Assembly (NCBI GenBank): GCA_963719465.1
Contig: OY970386.1
Span: forward strand, 434,001 to 498,000
Length of the DNA stretch: 64,000 nt
DNA from: JALHUB01 sp963719465
GTDB taxonomy: Bacteria; Chloroflexota; Dehalococcoidia; DSTF01; JALHUB01
Direction of reading: 5' to 3'
Positions 16,803-26,108 of this stretch are shown here, piece after piece. A model generated the notes under the pieces. The model was not told the origin of the DNA. It saw only the letters and a list, made by a program, of their open reading frames with translations, and searched no databases. A program made the position numbers and the translations under genes. The stretch's first letter is position 1. Every line of letters starts with the position of its first letter.

Positions 16803-19800
16803 TTAGTCCTGCGCCTCCAGGGCGTGCTGAATCTCCTGCAGTTCCGGGCCTGTCAGACCCCAAAGTCGGGCCGCTAGGCGGTCGATGTCACCTTCGATCT
16901 TCCGAAGTCGCCTTGCCTCTCGAACGCCTTCAGCGGCAAGTTGATGAGCTCGGCGGGAGAGGGATGCGAGCGACCGGTGCAGCTGGCTGGAGGCGTCGAA
17001 ACGCGGGATGGCGACGTGCTCGAGGACGTGCGTGGACATGCCAATGCCGACCACATACGAGCCGACAGCCAATCGAGCCGGAGCGGAGTTCAGGCAGGCA
17101 GCCAGATAGAACGCTTCAGGTGCGCTTGAGCAAGGCACCAGCATCAGCTTGTGGTCAGGGATGGAAGGCTGTTGCTCGGCGACCACGGCGCTCGCTGTGA
17201 GTTCGCTGGCTTGCTCCCGCCACACCACCTTGTAGGGCGCGAAGGTATAGTCCGCGACATCGTACATCGAGTAGAATGCGTCCTTGTCCGGGTCAAAGTA
17301 CTTGCGGTAGCCACTGCGCTGGCGGAGTAAGGGTTCGAAATCTGCAAGGTATGCGTAGGTATGAGGAAGGTGAACCTTTAGCCATGATTCCTCGTAGCCG
17401 CTCCTCTTGCTCGGATCCTGTACCATAAGAATGTAGGCCGAGGGCGACGCACGCCAGCGGTCAACGTCTCTGCCTCTAAGAAGGGGGTAGACCAGGTCAT
17501 GCTCCATTGGGGCCTGGACCAACGGGACCTTCTTCTTGCCGATGTCCGACAAGTTCTCGATTAGGAGTAATCCGTCTGGCCGCTCGGCCAGAATGTGCAG
17601 CCAATAAACTCCGTTGAGACCACCCGTGTTTGAACCCTCATAGGCTCGATATGTAGACGGCCCGATAACCTTGGCCAAGGCGGCTAGTGCGGCCTGGCTC
17701 GCGGTAATCCATGGGCTTGTGGCTTTCGTGCCGTCGACAGGTCTTGCGATGAACTGGATCGTCCGTGTGCGGCCCTGGACCTCCTTTAGCGATGCGTCGA
17801 TGGGGATTCTACCTGTCTTGGTCTTGCGCCAAGTGACGTAGGGAACGGGGTAAGTCGTTTCGCGCCCTTTGTCGAGCACCAACACCGCCGTTCGGTTGCT
17901 CGCGCCCTCGAAGGGCTGAAGGGCCACCAAGTCGATAGCTCTTTGTACCGCTAAGTGGGCTCCGTCTCCCAGTCGGAACCGCCGGAAGCCATCGCCGGCC
18001 CCTTTTGTCTTGAAGACAGTCTGCGTGATAACAAACCCGAGGCGGCCATCAGCCTTGAGGTAGTTGTCCGCCGAGACGTAGAGCATGAGCATTGACAGGT
18101 CTTTCTTGCCGCCCCCCAGCCGCGCTGCCTGCCCCTTGAGAGAAAAGAGGCCGTACCGCTGCCAAAGCGGCTGCGTCGCGGCGCGGTATTCATCGGACAG
18201 GCTCTCCCAATTCACCCAGGGGGGGTTGCCCACAACGAGGTCCACCTTGCCAACAAAGACGGGGGCAAAGCGGTTCTTGAGGAGACGCGCCCAGATACCG
18301 TTGCGGCCCTCGCTCTCCAGCCTCGTGACCTGGCGGAAGAGGTCCCCCAGAATCCGAGAGGAGTTCTCGTCTGTCCCTCCCACTTCACGCGTGACTCGCT
18401 GGAGGAAGGAGTCAGCTTCGTACCCCGGTACCATGACGCAATCCTCAAGCAGGCGCATAAGGCCCTCCAGGCGCTCCTTGGTGGCGAAGTCGCGGGTGAT
18501 GCGGAAGTTGCCGACCACCGAAGGGACGACGTAGGGCTCACCCCAGGCCTCGAAGGTTCTCTCCTTCTGTGCGTCATAGGTTGAAGGCGTCAAGATGGAG
18601 TCGCACAGGTAGACGGGTATCTCGAGGGGTCTCTTGTGCCGGACGAGGGTCCCGAGGGCGAGGAGGTAGTTGGTTCTGGCGGCAATGACGGCCAGCGGAT
18701 TCAGGTCGAAGCCGGTCACGTTGCTGAGAATCTGCTCAGCCGTGATCTGGGGCTCCTCGAGGTGGTCGTCCGCCGTTTCGCGAGCCCGTCGGATGGCTAG
18801 CACCAGAAAGGTTCCCGACCCGCATGCGGGGTCCAGCACGCGAAGCTTGGGCTGCCCCTTGTAGCCGATCTCGTCCAGGACGAGCTCTGCCAGCCAGTCG
18901 GGAGTGTAGTATTCGCCGAGGTCGTGGCGGATCTCGCGGGGTATGAGGTACTGGTACAATTTCTTGAGGAGGTCACGCGTCGCTTCTGGCAGCAAGCTGC
19001 CGGTAGCAGGCTCGTACTCGGAGAGGGTGCGCGCCATTTCGCGGAGAGCCACCTCTAGTTCGTCAGTCCAGGCGGACAGGTACCAGCCGAAGAAGTCTCC
19101 CTCGAGGAAGTTGTGAACGCCTTGGCGGGCGAAGAGGCCGCCATCTTCAAGCTCCGCCAGCCATCGGCGCAGCTCTTCGCTGGGAAAGCTGGGCAAATCC
19201 GCAACCGGGCGCGCCAGCAGATAACCACCTTGGAGGGACACCAACTCGGCGGCCAGGAGCTTCATGATGAGGGCGAAGTAGGTGTGGACGGCGAACAGGA
19301 GTGCTTTGAGGTCAGATTGCGGGGGAGCGCCGTACAGCCGGGCTAGCTCCCGGGCGTCCCGAACCGCCTTGCTGACTTCCTGTCCGTAGACGCTTCCGAA
19401 TATGCGATCCCACTCGCTGTACAGGGTCTTGACGCGCTTGTCGGCAGACTTCTTGAACGCCTCCAGCAGAGTCCCCACGACGTGGTGGGCTACGTCCCCC
19501 TTAGGACCGAAAGAGTCGGCTAGCCGTTCTGGGGTGAGTTCGCGTCGGCGTAGCGCTCGCAGATAAACGAGGAACTGAGCGACTGACTCGGTAGTTACGT
19601 TGTAAGGCCCCTCGCGCCGAAACACGCCTGGCGTCTGGGGCATAGGCAGGAGGGGAAGCTGCGTCTCCAGCAGCAACGGCTCGGGTTCGGCTTCAGTCGT
19701 TACCTTGCCCCGGTAGCGGACAAAGAAAATGTGTGCCCCGTCCAGGCCGATTCCGACGCTCCTGCGAAGGACGTCCTCCCTCTTGGCGACGGACCGCGTG

Positions 19801-20120
19801 GCCTCTGCTTTTAGATAGCGCTCTAGCTGCTCTTGCGCGTGTTTCACGCCCCTCGCGGTTCGAAGCGACCGCGGGGGTTCGTACTCTATTATGGCGTGTC
19901 CATAGACTGCATCCGACTGTCCGCCCTCTCCTTTCAGCACGGCTCGGTAGTTTCGCTCGTAGGCAGGGGTTGAGGAGGAGGTAATGCCCAGCCGGCTGAG
20001 CAAGGGCCTAAGCAGCAGTTCAACACCCACACGGACGTCCTCCTCCGTGTGGGCTTTTTCAGCCACGTTGCGAATACTCGCTGCGAGGGCTTCGGCGTCT
20101 GGCGCAGTGGGTTCGGGCAT
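16803..20120 (-). CDS. Type IIG-like restriction enzyme/adenine-specific DNA methyltransferase
   Basis: About 1105 residues. I start at 20120 because a TATAAT (20163-20158) overlaps the alternative upstream ATG at 20159. Order, numbered from that upstream ATG: an N-terminal domain with a possible PD-(D/E)xK core (SDAVYGHAIIEYE, residues 82-94), a helical region, then the N6-adenine methyltransferase domain with RHDLGEYYTPDWLAELV (411-427), SAM motif I VLDPACGSGTFL (441-452), motif GFDLNPLAV (483-491) and catalytic NPPW (645-648). A long C-terminal target-recognition region follows, with helices at the end. Such single-chain enzymes modify one adenine and cut at a distance. The nuclease core has E-Y-E where E-x-K is expected, so cleavage is uncertain. 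No separate restriction or specificity gene is adjacent. Confidence 0.85.
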   Translation of the reverse strand: MPEPTAPDAEALAASIRNVAEKAHTEEDVRVGVELLLRPLLSRLGITSSSTPAYERNYRAVLKGEGGQSDAVYGHAIIEYEPPRSLRTARGVKHAQEQLERYLKAEATRSVAKREDVLRRSVGIGLDGAHIFFVRYRGKVTTEAEPEPLLLETQLPLLPMPQTPGVFRREGPYNVTTESVAQFLVYLRALRRRELTPERLADSFGPKGDVAHHVVGTLLEAFKKSADKRVKTLYSEWDRIFGSVYGQEVSKAVRDARELARLYGAPPQSDLKALLFAVHTYFALIMKLLAAELVSLQGGYLLARPVADLPSFPSEELRRWLAELEDGGLFARQGVHNFLEGDFFGWYLSAWTDELEVALREMARTLSEYEPATGSLLPEATRDLLKKLYQYLIPREIRHDLGEYYTPDWLAELVLDEIGYKGQPKLRVLDPACGSGTFLVLAIRRARETADDHLEEPQITAEQILSNVTGFDLNPLAVIAARTNYLLALGTLVRHKRPLEIPVYLCDSILTPSTYDAQKERTFEAWGEPYVVPSVVGNFRITRDFATKERLEGLMRLLEDCVMVPGYEADSFLQRVTREVGGTDENSSRILGDLFRQVTRLESEGRNGIWARLLKNRFAPVFVGKVDLVVGNPPWVNWESLSDEYRAATQPLWQRYGLFSLKGQAARLGGGKKDLSMLMLYVSADNYLKADGRLGFVITQTVFKTKGAGDGFRRFRLGDGAHLAVQRAIDLVALQPFEGASNRTAVLVLDKGRETTYPVPYVTWRKTKTGRIPIDASLKEVQGRTRTIQFIARPVDGTKATSPWITASQAALAALAKVIGPSTYRAYEGSNTGGLNGVYWLHILAERPDGLLLIENLSDIGKKKVPLVQAPMEHDLVYPLLRGRDVDRWRASPSAYILMVQDPSKRSGYEESWLKVHLPHTYAYLADFEPLLRQRSGYRKYFDPDKDAFYSMYDVADYTFAPYKVVWREQASELTASAVVAEQQPSIPDHKLMLVPCSSAPEAFYLAACLNSAPARLAVGSYVVGIGMSTHVLEHVAIPRFDASSQLHRSLASLSRRAHQLAAEGVREARRLRKIEGDIDRLAARLWGLTGPELQEIQHALEAQD

Positions 20121-20157
20121 GCAGGCAACTCTCTGAGGCCGGAGTATCTTGGCCCGC

Positions 20158-20163
20158 ATTATA
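20158..20163 (-). promoter_or_regulatory. Possible -10 element of the type IIG-like gene
   Basis: TATAAT on the minus strand, about 38 bases upstream of the ATG at 20120. No good -35 is visible at 16-18 bases. It is used here mainly to decide the start codon. Confidence 0.35.
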
Positions 20164-20406
20164 GTCCGGCGGCGTTCGCTAGGCTAGCGCGAGGGTCTTG
20201 CGGAAGGCAAGTTTCAAGTCCGGTGGGCACCTCTTGGAGCCTGGCGGCGGGGTGCCAAGAAGCCCAATCGGCATGTGGAAGGCATCCACCTCTCTGACTC
20301 AGAGTCAGGTGCTGTGCCGCATCGCTTGGTCAGCCGTCGGCACACCATCCACACTTCGTGTGCGTTCCGGCCGCGCTGGGGTACCGGCCGCCGGCGCATG
20401 AGGCGG

Positions 20407-20490
20407 TGTTGCCGTGGATAGGGAGCATGGCTCTGTCAAACGAGATCGTGCCTGTACGAGTAACATATAGGGTGAACTCGTTTCGGAGCA
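20407..20490 (-). repeat. Dispersed repeat copy B
   Basis: Read on the minus strand: CGAAACGAGTTCACCCTATA, TGTTACTCGTACAGGC, ACGATCTCGTTTGACAGAGC, CATGCTCCCTATCCACGGCA. It agrees with copy A across all blocks. It stands only 33 bp from the left end of the IS481-family element. Confidence 0.7.
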
Positions 20491-20522
20491 GGACAAGAGC
20501 TCGCGCGAGTTTGACTTGCTTG

Positions 20523-21549
20523 TGTAGGGTTTCAGGAGATGTGGTAGATCCGGGCCTGAGGTAGACGCTCCTGAGCGTACACGAGCGGCGCGCTGTAGCC
20601 AAGAGCACTGTGCAGCCGTTTCTTGTTGTAGAAGCGCACATACGCCTGCAACCCCTTCTCCCACTCCAAGACCGTTCCCGCCAGAACGCCATCCCAGAAC
20701 TCCTCTCGCATCGTCCTCTGCACTCTCTCCACCTTGCCATTGAGATGAGGCGTCCTGGGTCTGATCCGGACGTGGCGAATGCCTCTTCGCCTCAGAAGGG
20801 CAGTGAGGTCGCCTGAGAATTCAGGGCCGTTATCAGTCTGGAGGCAGCGAATTGCGAACGGGATGGTCTCCAGGAGGCACGGCAGGGCTTTGCAGACAGC
20901 GGCGCAGGTGCGCCTGGAAAGAACCGTTGCGGCAAGAACGCGGCTGCAATCGTCGACCAGGGTCAGTTGGTAGCGACCCTCCGGCAGATAGAGCAGGTCC
21001 ATCTGAGCCCGATCACCGGGGGAAGCTTTGGCGTAGTGCAGCCAGAGACGCTTAGGTTTACGGGGACAGGCAAGGAGGGCGCCGGCGCGACGGAGAACTC
21101 TGTAGACACTGGAAACGCTGCAGGTAATCAGCCCGGCCTTTGTCAGATACGCGTGGAGCCTCTTTACTCCGAAGCCGAATTTACGATGGGCGCCGCGGAT
21201 GATGTCTAGAACATGCCCTGAAAGGGCCGTAGGCGAGCGGTGAGGCCTGCGGGAGCGGTCTGATAGCGCTCTCCTGTCGTGGCGTCGCCAGGCCGCCCAC
21301 CAGCGAGAGAAGGTCGAATGGGGCACCTCTCCCGCCTGGCAAAAGATGCGGGCGCTGAGCCTGGGATACTGCCGACGCGCCTCCTCGAACGCAGCGATGT
21401 AGGCGGCTCTTGTCTGGATGGGCCAGGGTGTGCGAGCTTTGTGCATGTCGGGCCTCCTGTAGGTTATTGGGCTTCGTTTTCCGTTAGCCTACAGCCCAGG
21501 CCCGACGTTATTCACCTCCCTTCTGTCTCACATCTCCTGAAACCCTACA
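20523..21549 (-). mobile_element. IS481-family insertion sequence, complete
   Basis: 1027 bp with perfect 21-bp terminal inverted repeats: TGTAGGGTTTCAGGAGATGT plus G at 20523-20543 and its exact complement at 21529-21549. It is flanked on both sides by the same 16 bases (GAGTTTGACTTGCTTG at 20507-20522 and 21550-21565), a target-site duplication. One transposase gene fills it. Perfect ends and duplication indicate a recent insertion. Confidence 0.92.
20532..21446 (-). CDS. IS481-family transposase
   Basis: 304 residues, uninterrupted. An N-terminal helix-turn-helix region (residues about 30-110) is followed by the rve-type DDE core. The first catalytic Asp is in QMDLLYLPEG (about 154), the second in QTDNGPEFSG (about 209), and the Glu in NGKVERVQRTMREEF (about 245), with the usual ending FYNKKRLHSALGYSAP. 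AGGAGG lies a few bases before the ATG. The stop codon sits inside the left terminal repeat. It catalyses movement of the surrounding element. Confidence 0.93.
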   Translation of the reverse strand: MHKARTPWPIQTRAAYIAAFEEARRQYPRLSARIFCQAGEVPHSTFSRWWAAWRRHDRRALSDRSRRPHRSPTALSGHVLDIIRGAHRKFGFGVKRLHAYLTKAGLITCSVSSVYRVLRRAGALLACPRKPKRLWLHYAKASPGDRAQMDLLYLPEGRYQLTLVDDCSRVLAATVLSRRTCAAVCKALPCLLETIPFAIRCLQTDNGPEFSGDLTALLRRRGIRHVRIRPRTPHLNGKVERVQRTMREEFWDGVLAGTVLEWEKGLQAYVRFYNKKRLHSALGYSAPLVYAQERLPQARIYHIS

Positions 21550-21670
21550 GAGTTTGACTTGCTTGCTGGGCCGATGATATGATTCGTGCCCCACGCCGTG
21601 TGCGGCTGCTGCTTTGCCAAACGGGCGCGAGGATGCCGCCCAGTCGTACGCGTGTGGGAGATTGCTGACA

Positions 21671-22855
21671 ATGAGGGAACAGGGCCGCAAGCTCACGCGA
21701 CGTGATGTCCTGAAGCTCGGCATTGGCGCAGCCGGCGTACTGGGCGCATCGCGCTTCATCGCCTGCGGCGGCGAGACGGCGGGCAAGCTGGCGCCCACAG
21801 CGTCACCCTCATCGACCCCTGCGCCGTTAGTTCGCGTGGCTGCCGTCCGCGGCATTGACCTGGACGCTATGACGAGGGACGCGCTGAATGCCCTCGGCGG
21901 CGCGGAAAAGTTGATAAACTCCGGCGAAACCGTGTTCATCAAGGCGAACATGGTAACCCTCCCCTTCGCCGACGCCTATAACCCCTTCGTAATAGGCGAG
22001 TGTACGAAGCCGGAAATCCTTGTCGCCCTCGCTGACGAATGCCTGCGGGCCGGTGCGAAACAGGTTTTCATCGGCGACGGGTCGCATCTGCCGGTCCTTA
22101 ACTGGCAACTCGCGACGACGCTAGACGGCTCGACCAACCTGCTGGCGGAAGCGGACCGGCTGAACGGCAAGTACGAAGGAAGAGGCAGTGTGAAGGTGGT
22201 CTCGCTGGAGACGGACTCTCCCGACTGGACGGACATTCCCTCCACGACGTACCTCGGCACCATCGCGACTTCCAGCCTGGTTGCAAACGCCGACAAGATC
22301 ATTTCGGTGCCGGTTCTCAAGACGCACAGCTGGGCGCAGCTGACGCTCTCTATGAAGAATTTCGTCGGCACGACCTCGCTGAGCCGCTACGCGCACTGGG
22401 TGGACTCGGGAAACGGGAAGGGCTACTACGATCGCGGATTCACTTTCGACCACAGCTCTCCCACCTCAATCGCGTCGATCTACCTCGACGTCGTGCAGGG
22501 CCTGCAGCCTGACCTCGCCATTATCGACGCTTCGATAGGCGTCGAAGGGGACGGTCCGACGGTAGGAGACACCGCTGGACGCACCGTCGATATGCGAGAG
22601 CGCCTGGGCTCCTTCCTGCTGCTGGCGAGCACGGACCTGGTTGCCGCCGATGCGACGGCTGCGCGGGTCGCGAGCCACGACGTTGCCAGCGTCAAGCAGC
22701 TCAACATGGCCTACGACAGGGGTCTGGGCGAAATCCGTGAAGCGGCGATCGAGATCGTCGGCGCGCGCCTGGACGAGCTGCGCGTCCCCTGGCTACCGGC
22801 GGTATTGCGGCCAACGCCTCCGCCAGCGGCCGCCGTCGCGACGCCCACCACATAA
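21671..22855 (+). CDS. Secreted DUF362-domain protein (Tat/lipoprotein-type signal)
   Basis: 395 residues from ATG 21671; an upstream in-frame start would put 19 residues before the signal. The N-terminus reads KLTRRDVLKLGIGAAGVLG, a twin-arginine signal, and a cysteine (FIACGG) suitable for lipidation lies 17 residues later. After a Ser/Pro linker comes a DUF362 domain: VFIKANMVT, ECTKPEILVALADECLRAGA, VFIGDGSH, KIISVPVLKTHSWAQLTLSMKNFVG, PDLAIIDASIGVEGDGP. In the wider family some members are fused to ferredoxin domains; here no Cys-rich cluster is present, so it is a stand-alone DUF362 protein. The biochemical role is not established. It lies just right of the IS481 element and ends before a strong promoter. 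Confidence 0.8.
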   Translation: MREQGRKLTRRDVLKLGIGAAGVLGASRFIACGGETAGKLAPTASPSSTPAPLVRVAAVRGIDLDAMTRDALNALGGAEKLINSGETVFIKANMVTLPFADAYNPFVIGECTKPEILVALADECLRAGAKQVFIGDGSHLPVLNWQLATTLDGSTNLLAEADRLNGKYEGRGSVKVVSLETDSPDWTDIPSTTYLGTIATSSLVANADKIISVPVLKTHSWAQLTLSMKNFVGTTSLSRYAHWVDSGNGKGYYDRGFTFDHSSPTSIASIYLDVVQGLQPDLAIIDASIGVEGDGPTVGDTAGRTVDMRERLGSFLLLASTDLVAADATAARVASHDVASVKQLNMAYDRGLGEIREAAIEIVGARLDELRVPWLPAVLRPTPPPAAAVATPTT

Positions 22856-22955
22856 CGGCTGCTTCATCTCCCAGCCACCCAGTCCCCTAATATCGCTGCT
22901 TTCTCCCTCATTCATTTGCTCAGTAAGCATCATATAATTTGTCCCCCTTTCTGTC

Positions 22956-22984
22956 TTGACACGGCTGCTGCTGCCCCTTATAGT
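22956..22984 (+). promoter_or_regulatory. Near-consensus sigma-70 promoter
   Basis: TTGACA (22956-22961), a 17-base spacer, and TATAGT (22979-22984). Transcription would start near 22991, giving about 95 bases of leader before the gene at 23086. Best promoter match in the window. Confidence 0.75.
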
Positions 22985-23085
22985 GCACTGCGGGGCTGGG
23001 TATCACGGTGGAACGTATTCCAACTATTGACGACCTACATACGATAGCGGCGTGACCGTAGGCTTGCCGCACAGGGAGGTGTGGT

Positions 23086-23673
23086 ATGTCTGAACTGCAC
23101 GCAGGTAGCCCGGACTCAACGCGCGGCTCTTGGCTCATGAAACTGATGGTCGGTTCAACGGTAGTCATGGCTGCCTCAACTGCGGAGGGTGCCCTCAGTG
23201 ATATTCCGGGCTGGCTCTCGAAGTCAGGTGCGGGGGAACTGGAAGCGCCACCTGTCGTCCAGGCGGAATGTAGGGACAGTTCGAGACCGCTCGCTGCGTC
23301 TTTGGAGTGGGATGCGTTTGGCCAAGACTTGCCAGCAGGTGCGAGAGATAAGATCTTGGCGGAGAGAGAGAAAACGCTATGCGTTACTATTCCAGATCCG
23401 GCGACCCGCGCCGACTTGAAACACCTTCTTCGTGAGGCGCTGCCGGATCCCGATTCGGCCGATTATGCTGATTGCCTTGAGGGCATGACGGCGGAGTTGC
23501 GCGGATTCGATCTGGCTCACCTGGGAAAAGGCTCCGCGCTTGCCTTGGACTTCCCCCCGGAACTTCGACAGAGTTGCCCCGACGCCAGCTTCATTCATGT
23601 CCAGGCGCACGTCGTGCCGGATGGGCACGGCTCTTACGTGGTTGAGATCCTGAAGGTCGAATCCGGCGGCTAG
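23086..23673 (+). CDS. Hypothetical protein, possibly membrane-anchored or exported
   Basis: 195 residues. The start has GGGAGG upstream. A moderately hydrophobic stretch near residues 16-36 (WLMKLMVGSTVVMAASTAEG) could be a signal anchor. The rest is acidic and soluble with four cysteines (QAECRDS, KTLCVTI, YADCLEG, RQSCPDA), suggesting disulfides outside the cell. I recognise no family. It stands alone between the DUF362 gene and the VWA-tubulin operon and is driven by its own strong promoter. Confidence 0.6.
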   Translation: MSELHAGSPDSTRGSWLMKLMVGSTVVMAASTAEGALSDIPGWLSKSGAGELEAPPVVQAECRDSSRPLAASLEWDAFGQDLPAGARDKILAEREKTLCVTIPDPATRADLKHLLREALPDPDSADYADCLEGMTAELRGFDLAHLGKGSALALDFPPELRQSCPDASFIHVQAHVVPDGHGSYVVEILKVESGG

Positions 23674-23824
23674 GCGGCCAGGATTCTCAACCCCGACATC
23701 CGCGTCGTAGCCATGTCTCGACTGGCCTCTAGAGTACCGCCCTCTCGCGCCGTCTCCTCACCTTAGACCGGCTGATGATCACGAAATTTGCACGCGAGCC
23801 GAGCGTCGGTCACACTACAGCTAC

Positions 23825-23853
23825 TTGACACGATTATCTAGGCACGTTAAAAT
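23825..23853 (+). promoter_or_regulatory. Sigma-70 promoter of the VWA-tubulin operon
   Basis: TTGACA (23825-23830), a 17-base spacer, and TAAAAT (23848-23853). Predicted transcription start near 23860, upstream of both candidate starts of the VWA gene and in front of four closely spaced same-strand genes reaching 34377. Confidence 0.7.
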
Positions 23854-24011
23854 GCGTCCGCTCCCGCCTGGCAGTCGCGCAGAGGCTTTGCCGTCGCCAC
23901 GAGGGATCGGGCCCGGATTCGGCTTTGATGGCAGGCCTTAACAGGGACTGCGGAGGGTTCAAAGTGTTCCGTGGAGCAGATGGACCTATTGGTTCCTCCC
24001 GTAAGCGGGGA

Positions 24012-26054
24012 ATGGGCAACCGCCTGGCAGTCTGTGGCCTCATCCTGTCCCTCACCGTTCTCCTGTTCATTTGTCCAACTGACCGCCCGACGGCTTCCGC
24101 GGCCCCCGTGCCAAAGACCTCGATCGTCTTGATGATCGACCACTCGCTGAGCCTCCGCCAGACGGACCCGGACGAACTGCGCCTTCTTGCCGCCCAGCTC
24201 TTCGTCGATCTGCTCGACCCGGAACGGGACCAGGTGGCCATCGTCTCTTTCGCCCACGCCAGCAACGTGCTCACTGAAGGCGCGCCCGACAGCGCGACCG
24301 GATTCTCGCAGGACAGGGACTACCTAAAAGGAATCCTAACTCAACAGCTGGGCAACGACACCGTGTCTCTCGACGGAGGCACGGACTTCCTGGGAGCCCT
24401 CAACAAAAGTTACGACCTGCTTGGCCAGGACAACGTCGTTGGCAGCCAGGCATACATAGTGGCTGTCACGGACGGAAGCCCCTGCGACCCCGCGACGCTC
24501 ACGTCGTCACATAAGGACGACAACCCCCAGTACCGCAAGCAAATCGAGGACGCGGTCGAAAAGCACAAGAAGACGGCGAAGCTCTTTCCGATAACGTTTT
24601 CGTCGCCCTCGATCGAGCCGGGCGGGTGTAATGAGCCGGACCAGGAGCTGATGCAGGAGCTCGCCGAGAAGACTGGCGGTCTCGCCCAGAATGCCGCCAC
24701 GGTAAGCGAGATCGCCGATCGCTACATCGAAATCCTCAGACAGATCAGCGGCCTCGACAAGGTCGAAGGGCCGATATCGGGACAGTTCGAAGTCCCGCCT
24801 GGAACACAACTCCTGATGACCGCCGTCCAGGGAACCATGCCACAACTGGCGCTCAATTCGCCTGCGGGGGTCATGTCTCCGGCCCAGTGCGATGTTCCGC
24901 CCGCCATGGGCAGCCCTTTCCAGTGGAGTTGCCTCGCCGTGCGGAACCAACCAGAGCGCGAACTGGTTACCAAAGCCACACAGCCGCCGCCAGGGAATTG
25001 GCAGTCGCAGCTGACGGGCACGACAGGCGATCTTTACGTGCTGGCGATGTTGGACTGGAAGGCGGAAATCATGGAGCCCAAGGACGGGGCCAGTGTGAAC
25101 GAAAAGTCGGACATCCCGGTCTCCGTCAGCGTTGTCGACAAGGGCGGCGGCGCTCCTTATAGCGACGAGAGTGTCCTGTCACAGCTTCCCGGTCACATCA
25201 CTGTGCGCGTACTCGACTCCGCCGGCAATGACCTCGGGCAGATAAGGCAGCCCTGCGCAGGTCAGGACGAAAGCACAGTCGAACCCGGCCAGGTGTGCCT
25301 TGAGCAGGACAAGGACAAGCATTATCTGTTTACGGCGCACATCAGCGGCGGGATCGAGCTGCCCGTAGGCGTCAACAGCGCCGAGTACACAATCGTCCCT
25401 CAGATCGTGGGATTGGAGCCGGCGACCGAAGGGGCGGCAATCGACGTTGGGAAACACGTCGGTAAATTCCTGGGGATTACGTACAGCACCTGGGCGAAGA
25501 TCGGCATAGGCGCGCTGGTGCTTGCCGCTCTCGCACTCATCGGCTTAGCGTTACTGCTTCTTGTGAAGTATCTATCCAGCAGGCCCAACATGATATCCGG
25601 CCAACTCGTGGCTATGGAAAAAGACGGCACGGTTCAGTTAGGCAAGTCCTTCGACCTCGATGGCCTAAACAGACGGACCCTTACCATAGGTGGCAGTGGG
25701 CAAGACATCGTCCTCTCGGAATTGGACGGACCAGCCCTTCGACTAACAAGCCAAAGGAGTGAAGGCTACGATCACCTCATAGTCGAGCCTACGGGCGCCT
25801 ATGAAGTGCATCTCATTGAGCCGGATCAGAAAGAAACATATCGCTCGCTCGGCTTGCCCGGGCCGCGCCTGGCCGGCGCCCAGGAGCTGACGAACCGATC
25901 CCTTCTCACAATCCGCAGAGAAGGCGGCACGGAATCGTTGCTCGACTTGGAGTATCGGGGAGAGACCCTGTCGGGTGAAAATTCGGAGATCGAGGAGTCG
26001 TTCGACCGCGACCTGGAGTCGTCGGAAGGCCTTGATGTACATGAAAGGGCCTGA
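24012..26054 (+). CDS. VWA-domain protein with transmembrane helix and FHA-like cytoplasmic domain
   Basis: 680 residues from ATG 24012, which gives a normal signal peptide (MGNRLAVCGLILSLTVLLF...SAAP); ATG 23928 is a longer alternative. The VWA domain has a full metal site: D-H-S-L-S at about 43-47, the Thr in DGGTDFLGAL, and the Asp in VAVTDGSP. A beta-rich region (Ig-like, about 300-490) follows, then a transmembrane helix (IGIGALVLAALALIGLALLL). The cytoplasmic end resembles a FHA domain: RTLTIGGSGQDIVLSEL, PALRLTSQRSEGYDHLIVEP. Thus an outside metal-dependent binding head is linked to an inside phosphopeptide-type module; no canonical SxxH is seen, so phosphothreonine binding is doubtful. 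First gene of the operon with the tubulin-like protein. Confidence 0.8.
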   Translation: MGNRLAVCGLILSLTVLLFICPTDRPTASAAPVPKTSIVLMIDHSLSLRQTDPDELRLLAAQLFVDLLDPERDQVAIVSFAHASNVLTEGAPDSATGFSQDRDYLKGILTQQLGNDTVSLDGGTDFLGALNKSYDLLGQDNVVGSQAYIVAVTDGSPCDPATLTSSHKDDNPQYRKQIEDAVEKHKKTAKLFPITFSSPSIEPGGCNEPDQELMQELAEKTGGLAQNAATVSEIADRYIEILRQISGLDKVEGPISGQFEVPPGTQLLMTAVQGTMPQLALNSPAGVMSPAQCDVPPAMGSPFQWSCLAVRNQPERELVTKATQPPPGNWQSQLTGTTGDLYVLAMLDWKAEIMEPKDGASVNEKSDIPVSVSVVDKGGGAPYSDESVLSQLPGHITVRVLDSAGNDLGQIRQPCAGQDESTVEPGQVCLEQDKDKHYLFTAHISGGIELPVGVNSAEYTIVPQIVGLEPATEGAAIDVGKHVGKFLGITYSTWAKIGIGALVLAALALIGLALLLLVKYLSSRPNMISGQLVAMEKDGTVQLGKSFDLDGLNRRTLTIGGSGQDIVLSELDGPALRLTSQRSEGYDHLIVEPTGAYEVHLIEPDQKETYRSLGLPGPRLAGAQELTNRSLLTIRREGGTESLLDLEYRGETLSGENSEIEESFDRDLESSEGLDVHERA

Positions 26055-26108
26055 TTTCGCTCTCGATCGTCCTGAAATAGAGAGCGACGGAGAATAGGAG
26101 GTTGAGAC

